Of a stretch of 64,000 nucleotides of DNA, positions 12,832 to 23,592 are shown in pieces. The stretch's first letter is position 1; every line of letters begins with the position of its first letter. A program made the translations under genes and the position numbers. The stretch comes from Saturnia japonica (lineage: Eukaryota; Arthropoda; Insecta; Lepidoptera; Saturniidae). Location: the NCBI GenBank assembly GCA_033032175.1, contig CM065324.1, forward strand, positions 2,666,001-2,730,000, written 5' to 3'. Under the pieces are notes generated by a model that saw only the letters and a program-made list of their open reading frames with translations, was not told where the DNA came from and searched no databases.

Positions 12832-13353
12832 ATGATGGCTATAGAGCCCGAACATTCTATGCCAAAAGAGGAAAAAGTACCAAAAGTAGAGCAAACGACT
12901 TCTCAAAGAACATTGACACGCTCCAGTGCCGTCAGTCAAAAGTCTGTCGAAATACTGGTCCACCCTGAAGGTTCCAACAATCCTTTGCACAGATCTAAAC
13001 TGGCCCCAGTGAGGTCGTCCTCAGAAACTCAGTCTTCCGGAAAGAAAATACTGAATTTAAGAAAGACCAAAAACTCATCAATAGAATCAACGATGAGCTT
13101 ACCGAATCAGAAATCTTTGGAGAAGAAACAAGGTAGCTTGAGGCATCAGAAAGCCATTGGTGCACATTCCGATGTAACGTTAAGTACTCAGACGTCGATA
13201 ACTGATGACAGGAAAGCGCTGAGGGAAGCGCTATACCAGGGCATATTCCATCGGCACAGGAGGACGATATTCGCGGTTGGTTCCTTCCTGAGGATGTTGA
13301 GAAGCAAAACCTCCAATTACGACTCGATAAGGTCGGATTCTGATGAGATATAG
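12832..13353 (+). CDS. Unrecognised 173-aa protein (second tandem ORF)
   Basis: Starts MMAIEPEHSMPKEEKVP in good context (A at -3), 50 nt after the upstream stop and in another frame. Mostly Ser/Lys/Gln-rich and likely disordered. The C-terminus, ALREALYQGIFHRHRRTIF followed by AVGSFLRMLRS, looks like a conserved basic amphipathic helix. It could be the second cistron of a dicistronic mRNA, the 3' exon of the 11471 gene across an intron I cannot place, or an in-frame continuation broken by an indel. A donor GTAAGG at 12778 exists, but the nearest AG sites give the wrong frame; the first frame-compatible one is at 12908. Confidence 0.6.
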   Translation: MMAIEPEHSMPKEEKVPKVEQTTSQRTLTRSSAVSQKSVEILVHPEGSNNPLHRSKLAPVRSSSETQSSGKKILNLRKTKNSSIESTMSLPNQKSLEKKQGSLRHQKAIGAHSDVTLSTQTSITDDRKALREALYQGIFHRHRRTIFAVGSFLRMLRSKTSNYDSIRSDSDEI

Positions 13354-13368
13354 CACTCACAATTGTGC

Positions 13369-13374
13369 ATTAAA
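13369..13374 (+). terminator. Candidate poly(A) signal after the tandem ORFs
   Basis: ATTAAA, 16 nt past the stop of the 173-aa ORF; the common single-base variant of AATAAA. Confidence 0.35.
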
Positions 13375-13379
13375 AACAA

Positions 13380-14459
13380 AGGTGCCACAGACTGATAGTG
13401 CTTTCAGTTAAATTAGTAACTATGTTATTTAGATTATTAAGGATTCGTGGTTTTTGTATTAAAATGTTCCTAATTAGTTGTTATTTGTGATTATTTTTAT
13501 TTTATTGACATTCAGCTTCGAATTAAAGCATAGGGACTCATTCATAGTGTTTATTAAACATGGAATGTCTATTCAATTATCGATAATTATTAGCATTATC
13601 AATCTATCGATACTTTGCTATAATTTACGAAGGATAACAAATTATTATCTGTTAATTAATATATATTATCTGTTACCCAAGATCATGCGAATGACCTTTT
13701 TATCGCCGTTGTCGCTCGATCGCTTAGAAGTTAAATACGGTACTACTGACTTATAATCGATTAATGGATATTTTATCCTTACAAAACAATCGCGATAAGT
13801 ACTATAGGATTTTCAATTAATTGATGTTTCATGAACACTATGTCATTCGAATTTGAGTAACATTCAATTCATTGCATCATTCTAACACAAATTATTTATA
13901 ATAATAGAATTTTCGTGAATTTATTCCAATATATTTTTTCCAAAAACATTTAACAAATTTATTTAAGATAATTTTCATAAATTTGTAGACAAAAGTCTAA
14001 AGATGGAATTTTTATATGAATTAGTACACGAGTATATTTGCCAAATGATTTAATATTCATAAGTAAACTATGATAAGATTCTAGATTTAATCGAAAAATT
14101 CAACAAAAAATTATTATAAAAACTAATCATCATTAATAATAATACCAGCCTATAAATGTCCTACTGCCGCCGGGCAAATGCTTCTTCCCAATGGAAGGTA
14201 ACGGCTTTTAACTGCCATATAAGCCCACGGTAATAGGATTTCAAATGCGGAGAAATCTGCAATTCTACAATTTTTCCACATACTGTACAAGAACATGTTT
14301 CAAGCGTTTTAGGTTTCCTCATGATTTTTTCGTTCACCACTATAGAGTTACCAATTCAAATGAATAAATATACGCTAAATCCGATAAATTCGTTGTTACA
14401 TGCCGGTCAAACCACCCGTCCTCAAATAACTAGGTAGTCATATTATCTATTTAATAATA
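13380..14459. other. No gene seen
   Basis: AT-rich. A CCAGCCTATAAATGTCC repeat word at 14146 is common in Lepidoptera. Confidence 0.5.
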
Positions 14460-14795
14460 CGTGAAGCAAAAGCTTTCTACCCCTTTTTATGCGTATTGCG
14501 TGCACGGTAGACTGTGAGATTTGGCATGGTTAAAGTTTATATGGAGAAGGAATGCAGAAAGCTAAAATTTATCTATAATATCTGTTATGTACTAATATAT
14601 TACATTAAATAAATTAATACTACAAATCCTAAACCGACCAGTGCCATTGAACTTAGACTCACCAAAATATTGATATTGTCACGCAATAAAAAGTGACAGC
14701 AAGTGATATAATATTTTATCTATATATTTATATCAAACAGAAAATGGTCTATGAATAAAAAATCGCTGATCGAATTTTGATCATTGGGCGACCGG
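14460..14795 (+). repeat. Repeat H
   Basis: GCGTATTGCGTGCACGG, GAGATTTGGCATGGTTAAAG, CCTAAACCGACCAGTGCC and GGGCGACCGGTAGTA. Homologous over its whole length, inverted, to 41884-42225. Confidence 0.75.
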
Positions 14796-15029
14796 TAGTA
14801 AATATTATTAAATACTCAAGTAAATTGTTGTGATATAATAATTATTAGACAATTCACGACATACTTAGCTTAGGTAGGTACGAGTAGGTATTATAATGTT
14901 GTGGTATGTCGCGTGTCATTTCACAGTGAAGGCTATCCAACACTCTAACATCACCTTGACTTTACAAATGAAATTCAATGCTAACAATTTTACATACAAA
15001 CAAATTTAAATCGAATCTGATCGCTTGTT

Positions 15030-15225
15030 GGCGTGTATAGACATCAGGTCAATCGACGTGAGTTCGAATCCCTGCAATGAGCCTGAGCATGAGATGAGAT
15101 GAAACATTGATATGAAATCCTAGCATGGTGGTAGGGCATTTTCTAATGAACGCCTGGCTAGCTACCACCCTCAAATTGAAATCTGTCCAATCTGTCTGTG
15201 TTGTGTTATGGTCAAAATAAAAAAT
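15030..15225 (+). mobile_element. tRNA-derived SINE (family 1), 3'-truncated
   Basis: B box GAGTTCGAATCCCTGC, then AGCATGGTGGTAGGGCATTT and CTGGCTAGCTACCACCCTC as in the other copies. It is followed directly by a LINE 3' end at 15240. Confidence 0.75.
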
Positions 15226-15239
15226 CAAAACCAAAATAT

Positions 15240-15560
15240 ATTTTATTGAATTTAGGTCCTAAGAAGGGGCACTTATGAATGTCAAAACACTACCACCGGT
15301 TCGGAAAACATCCCAACCATCGAGAAGTACCGACAAGAAACTCGATCGGGCTTAGCAACATCTTATTTTCTAAATGTTTTATAGTATTCAATTATATACA
15401 GTTATTATCATTTTCAGTATATGTACAGAGAGGGAATCACATCCAGACATCTCCAAAATTCACGGTAATCAGCCACCCTATAATACCCCTTCGACAATAA
15501 AACCTGCTTGACATGATTTTTGAACTTATTATCCGTCAAATCGGTAAACCTATATAAAAT
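15240..15560 (-). mobile_element. Jockey-like LINE, 3' end
   Basis: Shares AATTTAGGTCCTAAGAAGG, CCGGTTCGGAAAACATCCC and GAAACTCGATCGGG with copies near 53510, 55845 and 61945. Minus-strand translation gives the degenerate C-terminus of a non-LTR reverse transcriptase. Confidence 0.65.
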
Positions 15561-17601
15561 AAAAATTAACATTTATTTCGATTCAAACCTTTCCTTTATT
15601 CCGATTGTATGGTTTATATTGATAATAATCTGAATAAACAAAAGGACTTATTTTTTTATATTGTACAATAATTGAAACTTATTATTTAGATTTTTATATT
15701 TTCTTAGATTAAAAGAACCTATTTTATAAGTGGTTCATAAATCTAACGAATGGGTGCGATGTCAAATGTTCTATACGTTATGTTCATACATGTTAACACA
15801 CGATGGAATGCAAGAATGCTATCTGCGATGTCCTATACGTTATTTTTATATAATTTTAATGCGAATAGAATGTTACTCACTGGTTTGAAGATATAAATAA
15901 ATATAGAATGTGGGATCTCAAAGAAATATATATTTGAAATTAAATAATTTTGCTGTATTTCCTAGCTATTTTATATATATATATATTATATTATATTATT
16001 ATTATCGTTTTTAAATTAAATTACCATTAATATCAAAATGTATGCGGTTGTAAATTTTTTTAATGTAATAATACAAATATTTTTAATGTAACGTATTTAT
16101 AAATTGTTAATTCATTGAAAACTACAATTGTTTGATTCTTTATCTTGTTTAAATAAGATCTAGAAATGTATGAATTATAGATAAGAATAATCAAGGTCAT
16201 TGATATTATTTAAGTATGTACCATACGATAAATTAGATTTCCGTCACAATTGATAATTTTCAATGATTCAATGATTAGCCATTTAATTCAAAATTATATT
16301 CCTTTGAGAATCGTTTGTAGATGACTGTCGCTTGTGAATTTATATAGAGAGCTTAAACAACTAGCATAAAACGACTATAATATAATATAATAAACAGTGA
16401 TGAAACGATTATCACTTAGCGATTACGATTACGATTACTGCACCTAATCGTCGACGATTACGATTATTCATGATTTTCATAAAACACTTATTGTTAAATG
16501 AGCATAATATTTATTACCATAATCTAAATTAAATAATGTTTCGTGAGGAATTAATAATCAAAATAAAGGAATTTAAAATGTACCTTCAGAAAGCAATCAT
16601 TGTTCATTACAATCGAGTTAACGACTCGTTGTGAAATAATCGTCGATTACGATTAAACGTAATCGTTTAATTACCCATTAAAATGATATGTATTATACTT
16701 TATTTGCGGTAGTGTTGTTGGTCTATACAAGCTTTCGCGACAGGAATATAAGTACCTAAAGGTATATATGTTGTATATAAAATATTAAATGAAGATCTTA
16801 TGAATATAAAACATTAAAATACTTGTAAAAAGCTGTTACGTTTGATACATAGAGTTATTAAGCTGTTTTATTTAATAACGATGTAGAGCGTGAAAATATC
16901 GATATTAGGTTCTCTAAAACTTACGATACATCTATAATATGACCGGAAATATCAAAAGTCGATGTGCGTTATAAATTGAGTTCAGAGCCTTACACGTAAA
17001 CAAAATATTTACAGAGACAAAAGTTTTTCAAAGTCTACGGAAAGAAAGTCGTACAACTTGGGTAGCGCCAAAACATCGATGTTTTTATTTCAATATTTAT
17101 CGGGCGTCGATGTCTTTCTAATATCAGTCATCCCTACTCGCAAATACTGTGCTGTCCGAGTACGTCACAGTCCACTACACCAAAATGATATATGTACCTA
17201 CTATTTATTTCTCTTGTAAAAGCTTGTATAAAATATAATATGTTATTAATGTCGGAACAAAAGGATAATAATAATAACTGAGAACACATTTTTGGAACAT
17301 TTTATGCACTTTTTTATATATTTGTACATCCGAGAGATTTTGTAAATGTTTGTTGTGAATGGTAGGATTCTATTTAATTAGGCAGCTAGTCGGCGGCACA
17401 GTAGAGATTACAGATTTACAGCTTCAATTTTTAGTTTTGGACGTAAGTGCTAGGTAATAACCATAACAATTATATACATGGCTAATTAATTCCAAATTAA
17501 ACATTGCTTGTATTAAGGGAACTAAATGACTCAACCACGAGGCTTGTAGGTAAGTATAACATAGTTGTTCTGGTAACATTTATTGTGACTTCTATACAAT
17601 T
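15561..17601. other. No gene seen
   Basis: AT-rich apart from the CGATTACGATTA cluster. A pair of TCGATGT words near 17072-17112 resembles short TIRs but is too small to call. Confidence 0.5.
16395..16672. repeat. CGATTACGATTA-rich inverted cluster
   Basis: GATTACGATTACGATTAC and GTCGACGATTACGATTATT on the left; CGTCGATTACGATTAAACG on the right, partly inverted. Could be the ends of a small element; no coding capacity. Confidence 0.4.
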
Positions 17602-18060
17602 ACTAGCGTTGCCCGTGGCTTCGCTCACGTGGACTACAGATTGCTCACGCGAATCTTGCTCCCCGGCTCCCGGCTATTTTAAAGCCTAAGCTTTAAGCCC
17701 TTTTGTTCCTTAAAAGATAGATATATATTCTCCAGGAATTTTTTGTAGGTCTTTTTAATGCCTATAATTATGTAGTAAAATAATTTGCTGTATCTCTTAT
17801 GGTTTACTCAGCGTAAGCCATTTAAGCGCCCGAATTCATTCACAATGACCAGTTTCTTTATTTGTGCAAAACTCTAATTATTTTTCTAAAATAAAAGTAG
17901 CCTAAGTTACTCCCTATAAAATCAGCTATCTACCAGTGAAAGTCCCGTCAAAATCTGTCCAACCGTTTTGGAGATTACCCGGAACAAACAGACAGCCAGA
18001 CAAAAAAAATTTAAATGGATGTTTTGTTAAAGGTATCGTATATTGAGTTATAAAACACAT
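17602..18060 (+). repeat. Interspersed repeat A, nearly full
   Basis: Starts ACTAGCGTTGCCCGTGGC and carries all later landmarks (GGTTTACTCAGCGTAAGCC, CGTTTTGGAGATTACCCGG, GACAGCCAGACA). Confidence 0.8.
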
Positions 18061-21000
18061 TTTAAGACATTAGTTTTTATAGCTTGGCCAAAGATTTATA
18101 CAATAACAACCAGCCAGGAGTGGATGTGGCCCTTTTGGGACCAAAAATCAATAGAAATTTTACGAGTTTTATAATCCAGATAAGTAGGTACCTATAGCTG
18201 TTAGTAGAATATAGGGTTTATATTTGGCGAATTATTAGTATGGGTATGGGTTAGAACTGTAATTATTTAATATGATATATATTATAATAATATAAGGGTA
18301 GCCTTTAAAACTAACAACCAAATTGTATAGATAAATCAAGGCACGATATTAAATTCGTGCAAAGATAAAAAAATAAATAAATATTTACCTGATATAATAA
18401 TGTAATAATCTATAATCTAATATTATATTCCCTTGTTTTACATACATGTGTTTATCACCACATTTTTTCATAATGCAACGCTCCTGTCTGGCTGTACGTT
18501 TGCTTATAAATAGGTTTTTTATTATATTTGATTATCTATGCAGTTTTAATTTGTTTTAAAAAGTTATATAACTTTGCATTAGCATAAATGAGAATAGCGA
18601 AGAATCAAATGAGAAATAAATTTACATCGATAGATGAGCTGGCTGGCTGAATATATTTAGAAAATACAGTTTGTAAACTTTAAATGAATTCTAAAGATGT
18701 CTGAGAGTCTGGTATCAATATTTTTATTTTATATCAAATAAAAACGACTCGCATAATAATATGAACTGAGTTAAATGAGATTTCAAAGGGCAGAGGATCC
18801 TTTGTAATCAGTGGAATTCTTGCTTAATATAATTTACAATCAATCTTCTTATTTTTAAATTAATTGCTAAGTTGTAATTATTTTAGATTATATTTTAGAG
18901 CTTTATAAGGTTTTCGAAGTTTTATAAAACATAGTTCTGATGCGAACTTTTCTTGTGTTTAATTAAATTTAAGGAATATTACAAAACAAATCTTATTCGA
19001 TATTTTTTTAGGAATTTTTGTACAATGAAAATTATTTTTTTTTTCTTTCGCGACCACTATAATACTAGTATAATTTTAAGTTTTTTTTTAATATTTTTTA
19101 CAGATATTATGATTAACATAGGTAATTTTAGCTTATTTTTTTTTGTATTAAGAAGTTTCCAACCTTGACTAACTAGATACGCTAAATTTAATGATGGTGT
19201 TAAAAGTATGTCTCTTTAAATTTTTTATTATACATAATCTATATCATCAATAAAGTGCTTCCTATACTTTTTGCTTTTTGTTATAAAAGTAGGTATATTT
19301 TGTTTTAATGTCTATAATATATATGACAATATATTATATACCAAATGTAAATATAATATTAACTTATAAATATTCCACCGTTGGGAAAGGCCTGTTCTGA
19401 CAGAAGATCAGAGTATCTCCGGATTCACAAAATTGCCCCAATATTGGCACCGACGTTGGAGTGCCGCCCATTTCAAGCGCATAGAGCATCTAAACGTTGG
19501 CGCCAACGTTGGTCCTAGCATCGTGTGGAGCCGGGGTTACGTCGGCAATATAACATAGTGGTGATTTCAAACGTTAACATACCTACAGTTCTTTGTTTTT
19601 CTACACATGTTGGTATTACAAGAATTCAGGAATCTTACGATCCACCTTCTTCACCGTCAGATGAGATAATGCTACCAGTGAAATACCAATTAATTGATTG
19701 AATTAAAAAAAAAAGTTTTATATGCTGAAGTATTATATATATCCAGTAGACATCGGATCGATGTTCAACCGTCATAAGTCTTAACTATTCGACCATCACA
19801 ACTTGATCGACAAATACCACCAGTGAAGTTTACTATAAGTAAGTAACTATACTATATATAGTTACTATACTAGCTGTCTCGTGCGAATATATCGCACAAT
19901 ACAGAATGTAAGCAATGTGAGAGATGTCAGGTTGTTAATAAATGGTGCTTCCATGTAGGAATATATCGCTGCCGTAGAGCGAGAAATAAATAACTACCAA
20001 AATCAGATTTGCAAGAAAATGCTGATTTAGCGGTACATAGTAAGTTTTCACGTGCAACAAAATTTATTGTCAATGTTTTATATTTAAACGTTCATGTGAA
20101 AAGTTAATTAATTATCCGTTTCAGACGTTTTATAATTTAGGTGCAATAGAGACTTGCAATTTTTTTTAGAATATATTATAGACGAACCAATCTATCAGAG
20201 CGCGGGTAAAACCAAAAGACGCATCGTACTCTTTGTATGCCAAAGCAATAAAAATAATTTATAGAAAATTCTCTCTCTATGGCAGAACAAAACGGGAAAT
20301 GATTTTTTAATAAAATATTTTAACGAAAACGTTAATTTAATATTGCTAAACTATCTAACTATTTTTAACAGAGGATTTTAAATGTTTTTGAATATTAATT
20401 TTCATGAATAATTAAGGAACATAATATGGCGTTGCTACAAAAATCACTTTTGAAGCGTAATGTTTAAGGACTAAAATCAAACTTCGTCCTGTTATTTCCA
20501 CTGTGCCGTCGATTGTACTCGAATAGACACGAAACATGAGCTTTGTAATTTTAATTGTAATAATAGCTTTTTTATATTAGACAGTAAACATAACTAACGT
20601 AAGTACATACCACTATGTTATTAAATAAAATGTAATTTCTTTTTTAATATACAGAGTGTTCATTTGTTAATAGTTTGAGCTGGCAAATTTTCTTAGTTTA
20701 TTTATGTACATACTCTTTTCTGACACGTATATTCAAAATTTTAAAATGTTAATAAAAGTTCACCGTTCGCTATCTTCGTTACCTTTAATTCATTAAAGAA
20801 ATATATTGTAATATATTTTAATATACTATTCTTTTTTCATTCAAAAGGAGAAATTTTAAGGGCCCTGAGTGGACAATAATTTTTGGTTCCTTTTATTAAA
20901 TATTTTATACACAGTTGAAGCTTTGTATACAAGCACGAGGGCTTAATACATAATATGTAAGAATAAAAAAATGTAAATACCTACATTAAATTCACAATAA

Positions 21001-22342
21001 TCTATATAAATTAAATACATAATTGAATTTTGCCGTTGCGCATGAATTTCTTATTTTACCCTTTATTGCGTTAGTCAATGACAGTCCTTTGTTTTTTTGA
21101 TTAAAGTTAATAAGTTCAAAAGAACAGGACTATAACACTATTTTTTTTAAATATTTTTTAAGTTAAAAAGAATATCGTTGTCCAACGACACTAGACACGA
21201 ACAGCCAAATTCCTGTAAATATTTATTAGAAAAGAACGTTTTAAAACAAATGATTTTTAAATGGTGCACCTGTATATTGTAATAATAACCTGTGTTAATT
21301 AATTTGCGATATTAATCATTGTCATAGTTTTGTTAGACAAGTTATATTTTAAATATAAATGTTGCTGTAGACTTAAGTAAAATATTAAATAATACTAATG
21401 ATATTTTTTAATGTTTATTATTATTATGTTAATTATTCTTTAAATAGTTTTTTTTTCTATAATTTTTTATCCTTTTATTAATATAGACATTCCATAATAG
21501 TAATTTTAAAAGATGTGTTTTTGTAAAACAATTTACGTAAGAAATGTCCGTAGGTAAGTGAAATGAACAGTAAAAAATAAGACTGCGTAAAAAATTATGA
21601 AAAAAAATCTATAACGGTAGTCAACTAGTGGTCGTCTGTAATAACTGTGATGAAATGATTACAGTGATGATATTATTTTTCTGTGTTTTATTTCTGTCCC
21701 CTATAAATGAATGAATATAGAATATAATATTAATATGTAAATAATTTTGTTGACGTCTGTACTATAAGTGTGTCCCAGTCGTAAACTTCTCCAATAGACC
21801 AAGACACACAGGAACACAGTAATAAAAAGAAATAAAACTTAAAACTAAGTAAGACTAAATTTAAAATTACACAATACATATATACTTTAATTTACTTAAC
21901 CATATTATCAGCCTTTAATCTGGCGTATTTATGGGTCAAGGTTCTGGTCAGAGGTTTAACTCGGGCCTACCAGAAAAAAATAAGTTTACATGTTGTCGGT
22001 ACTACCGAATTTTACTAGGAATTTTGTGTTTTCGTGACAGATGGAGAATATTTTCTTAACTTCCTCTCCTAATAAAGGTTTCTTCATCGTCAGCGGATGG
22101 TGATAGGTTCATTCGGATTAGTGAATATTCGTGAATACAGAAAATAATCGTCATTGGGAGATCTAATATAAATTTTAATATTTTAATAATACTTACAATT
22201 GATTAAACACACGATCTTAAAAAAACCGACGAACTAAATTCTTATTAAAAAGTTTTAGAACAATACGAATTAGGAATACCAAATGCAAATAGATAACAGA
22301 CTCAAACAGAAAGAACAGAAAAAAAGTTTGATATAATTTCCT
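18061..22342. other. No gene seen; AT-rich, scattered repeat fragments
   Basis: Contains repeat L and a CpG-richer patch at 19375-19560 (CGTTGGCGCCAACGTTGG palindrome), partly similar to 27165-27290 inverted. No supported exon. Confidence 0.5.
19960..20265 (+). repeat. Repeat L, paired with 49455-49605
   Basis: AAGACGCATCGTACTCTTTG and GCCAAAGCAATAAA recur inverted at 49530-49580, and TATCGCTGCCGTAGAG recurs directly at 49467 (TTTCGCTGCCATAGAA). Confidence 0.5.
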
Positions 22343-22675
22343 TTAGACGCCACCTCCATAGGCGAGTTTATCGCGGCGATATTAACGTCCTGCCACTTCA
22401 TTCCATAACAATTCTAAGTAATGTATCCCTCCACACGGATATGTGACGACGAAAACGCCGACTATTTGCGAGGCGTGACCTATAGGCCGCGAAAAAAAAA
22501 AATTTGACACTTCTAATTTCGCTCTTGTCTTCTTGTCTATCACCGAACTGAGCTCTTTTCAAACTGTGCAACATGTTGTTGCGGATACGCGGACGGAAGA
22601 ATAATCGTCTCGTGATCACTCTACGATAGCAGGGCGGACTTGTGGCTATACACTTGCTCGTGGAGGTGGCGCCTT
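22343..22675. mobile_element. Candidate MITE, about 333 bp
   Basis: The ends are inverted: left AGACGCCACCTCCATAGG, right (complement) AGGCGCCACCTCCACGAG, 21 of 27 matching. The interior is CpG-richer than the flanks and holds a meaningless 73-aa ORF on the minus strand. Confidence 0.6.
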
Positions 22676-22947
22676 ATGCAAAGTCCGTATTTAATAAGAT
22701 TTTGACATATGAAATAGATGTTTATTACGGAACTTTTTGTTTTATTTCATCCTCCTTCCAGGAACGCCTCTAGCGGAAACACAGAAGAACTAAAACTGTT
22801 AATACAGACAGTGTATCATTGTTTTCGGAGAATATCAAAACTCAAACTATTATATCACAGGTTCGAATCATGGAACATAGAAACGATCTTCTGGTGATAA
22901 TTCAATCCATTTGATAAAATAATATGGTTTATTTGTTGTGAATAATG

Positions 22948-23400
22948 CGATGCGCCGATGCCTCAGTGATAAGAGTGTTTGAACACATCAATCGACGTGT
23001 TTTCGAATCCTATGTTTTATAATTTACATAAGTAAAACATCATGATTCAGGGCCGAGCCTTCAGTGGGTGGGGTCGGCAATTGCCTATAAATTACAATGG
23101 CAGTGTGCCAGGGACGGACTGTAGGTGTCTGGTCCTGGAGGCGCCGAAAACCTGATCCCAAGAAGTAAAATTAATCAATTACTGAGCTAATTAAGTACAA
23201 TTGATATACATTGATTCACATAAAGGCTTTAATTTTAAATTTGGCGACGGCGACAATGAAGTTTGACTCTGCCATGTCGTGATGAAACCATAGTATGAAA
23301 GAGAATTTTCTAAATTTCTGCCTGGGTAGCTACCATTCTCAGGTTGAAAAGTTGTCGTCCATCACCCAGGGGCATTTACCCTAGGGATAGGTGCAGTAAA
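22948..23400 (+). mobile_element. tRNA-derived SINE (family 1), degenerate and interrupted
   Basis: The A box region GATGCCTCAGTGATAAGAG and B box GTTTTCGAATCC lie at 22960-23010. The body (CTGGGTAGCTACCATTCTC) resumes only at about 23320, so some 270 bp of other repeat appears inserted or replaced. Confidence 0.6.
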
Positions 23401-23592
23401 CCACGCTTTTTGGGGGCTAAAAGTGCAACAAAGAAAAAATGAATGTGGTCTGTTTTTTTTAGGCTCAAGGCGCCATATCTTAAAATATACACTGCAAGTC
23501 GCTGGTACAAACTAGTATTTAATCAATATTTTTATCTTAATTTTATACAAATACAGGCATTCTAATTCTTTCATATTTCACTAATGGACATA

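Noticed and set aside
12778..12844. Mini-intron (GTAAGG to CTATAG) joining the two orphan ORFs
   Set aside because: The joined frame hits a stop at about 12970 and does not enter the second ORF's frame.
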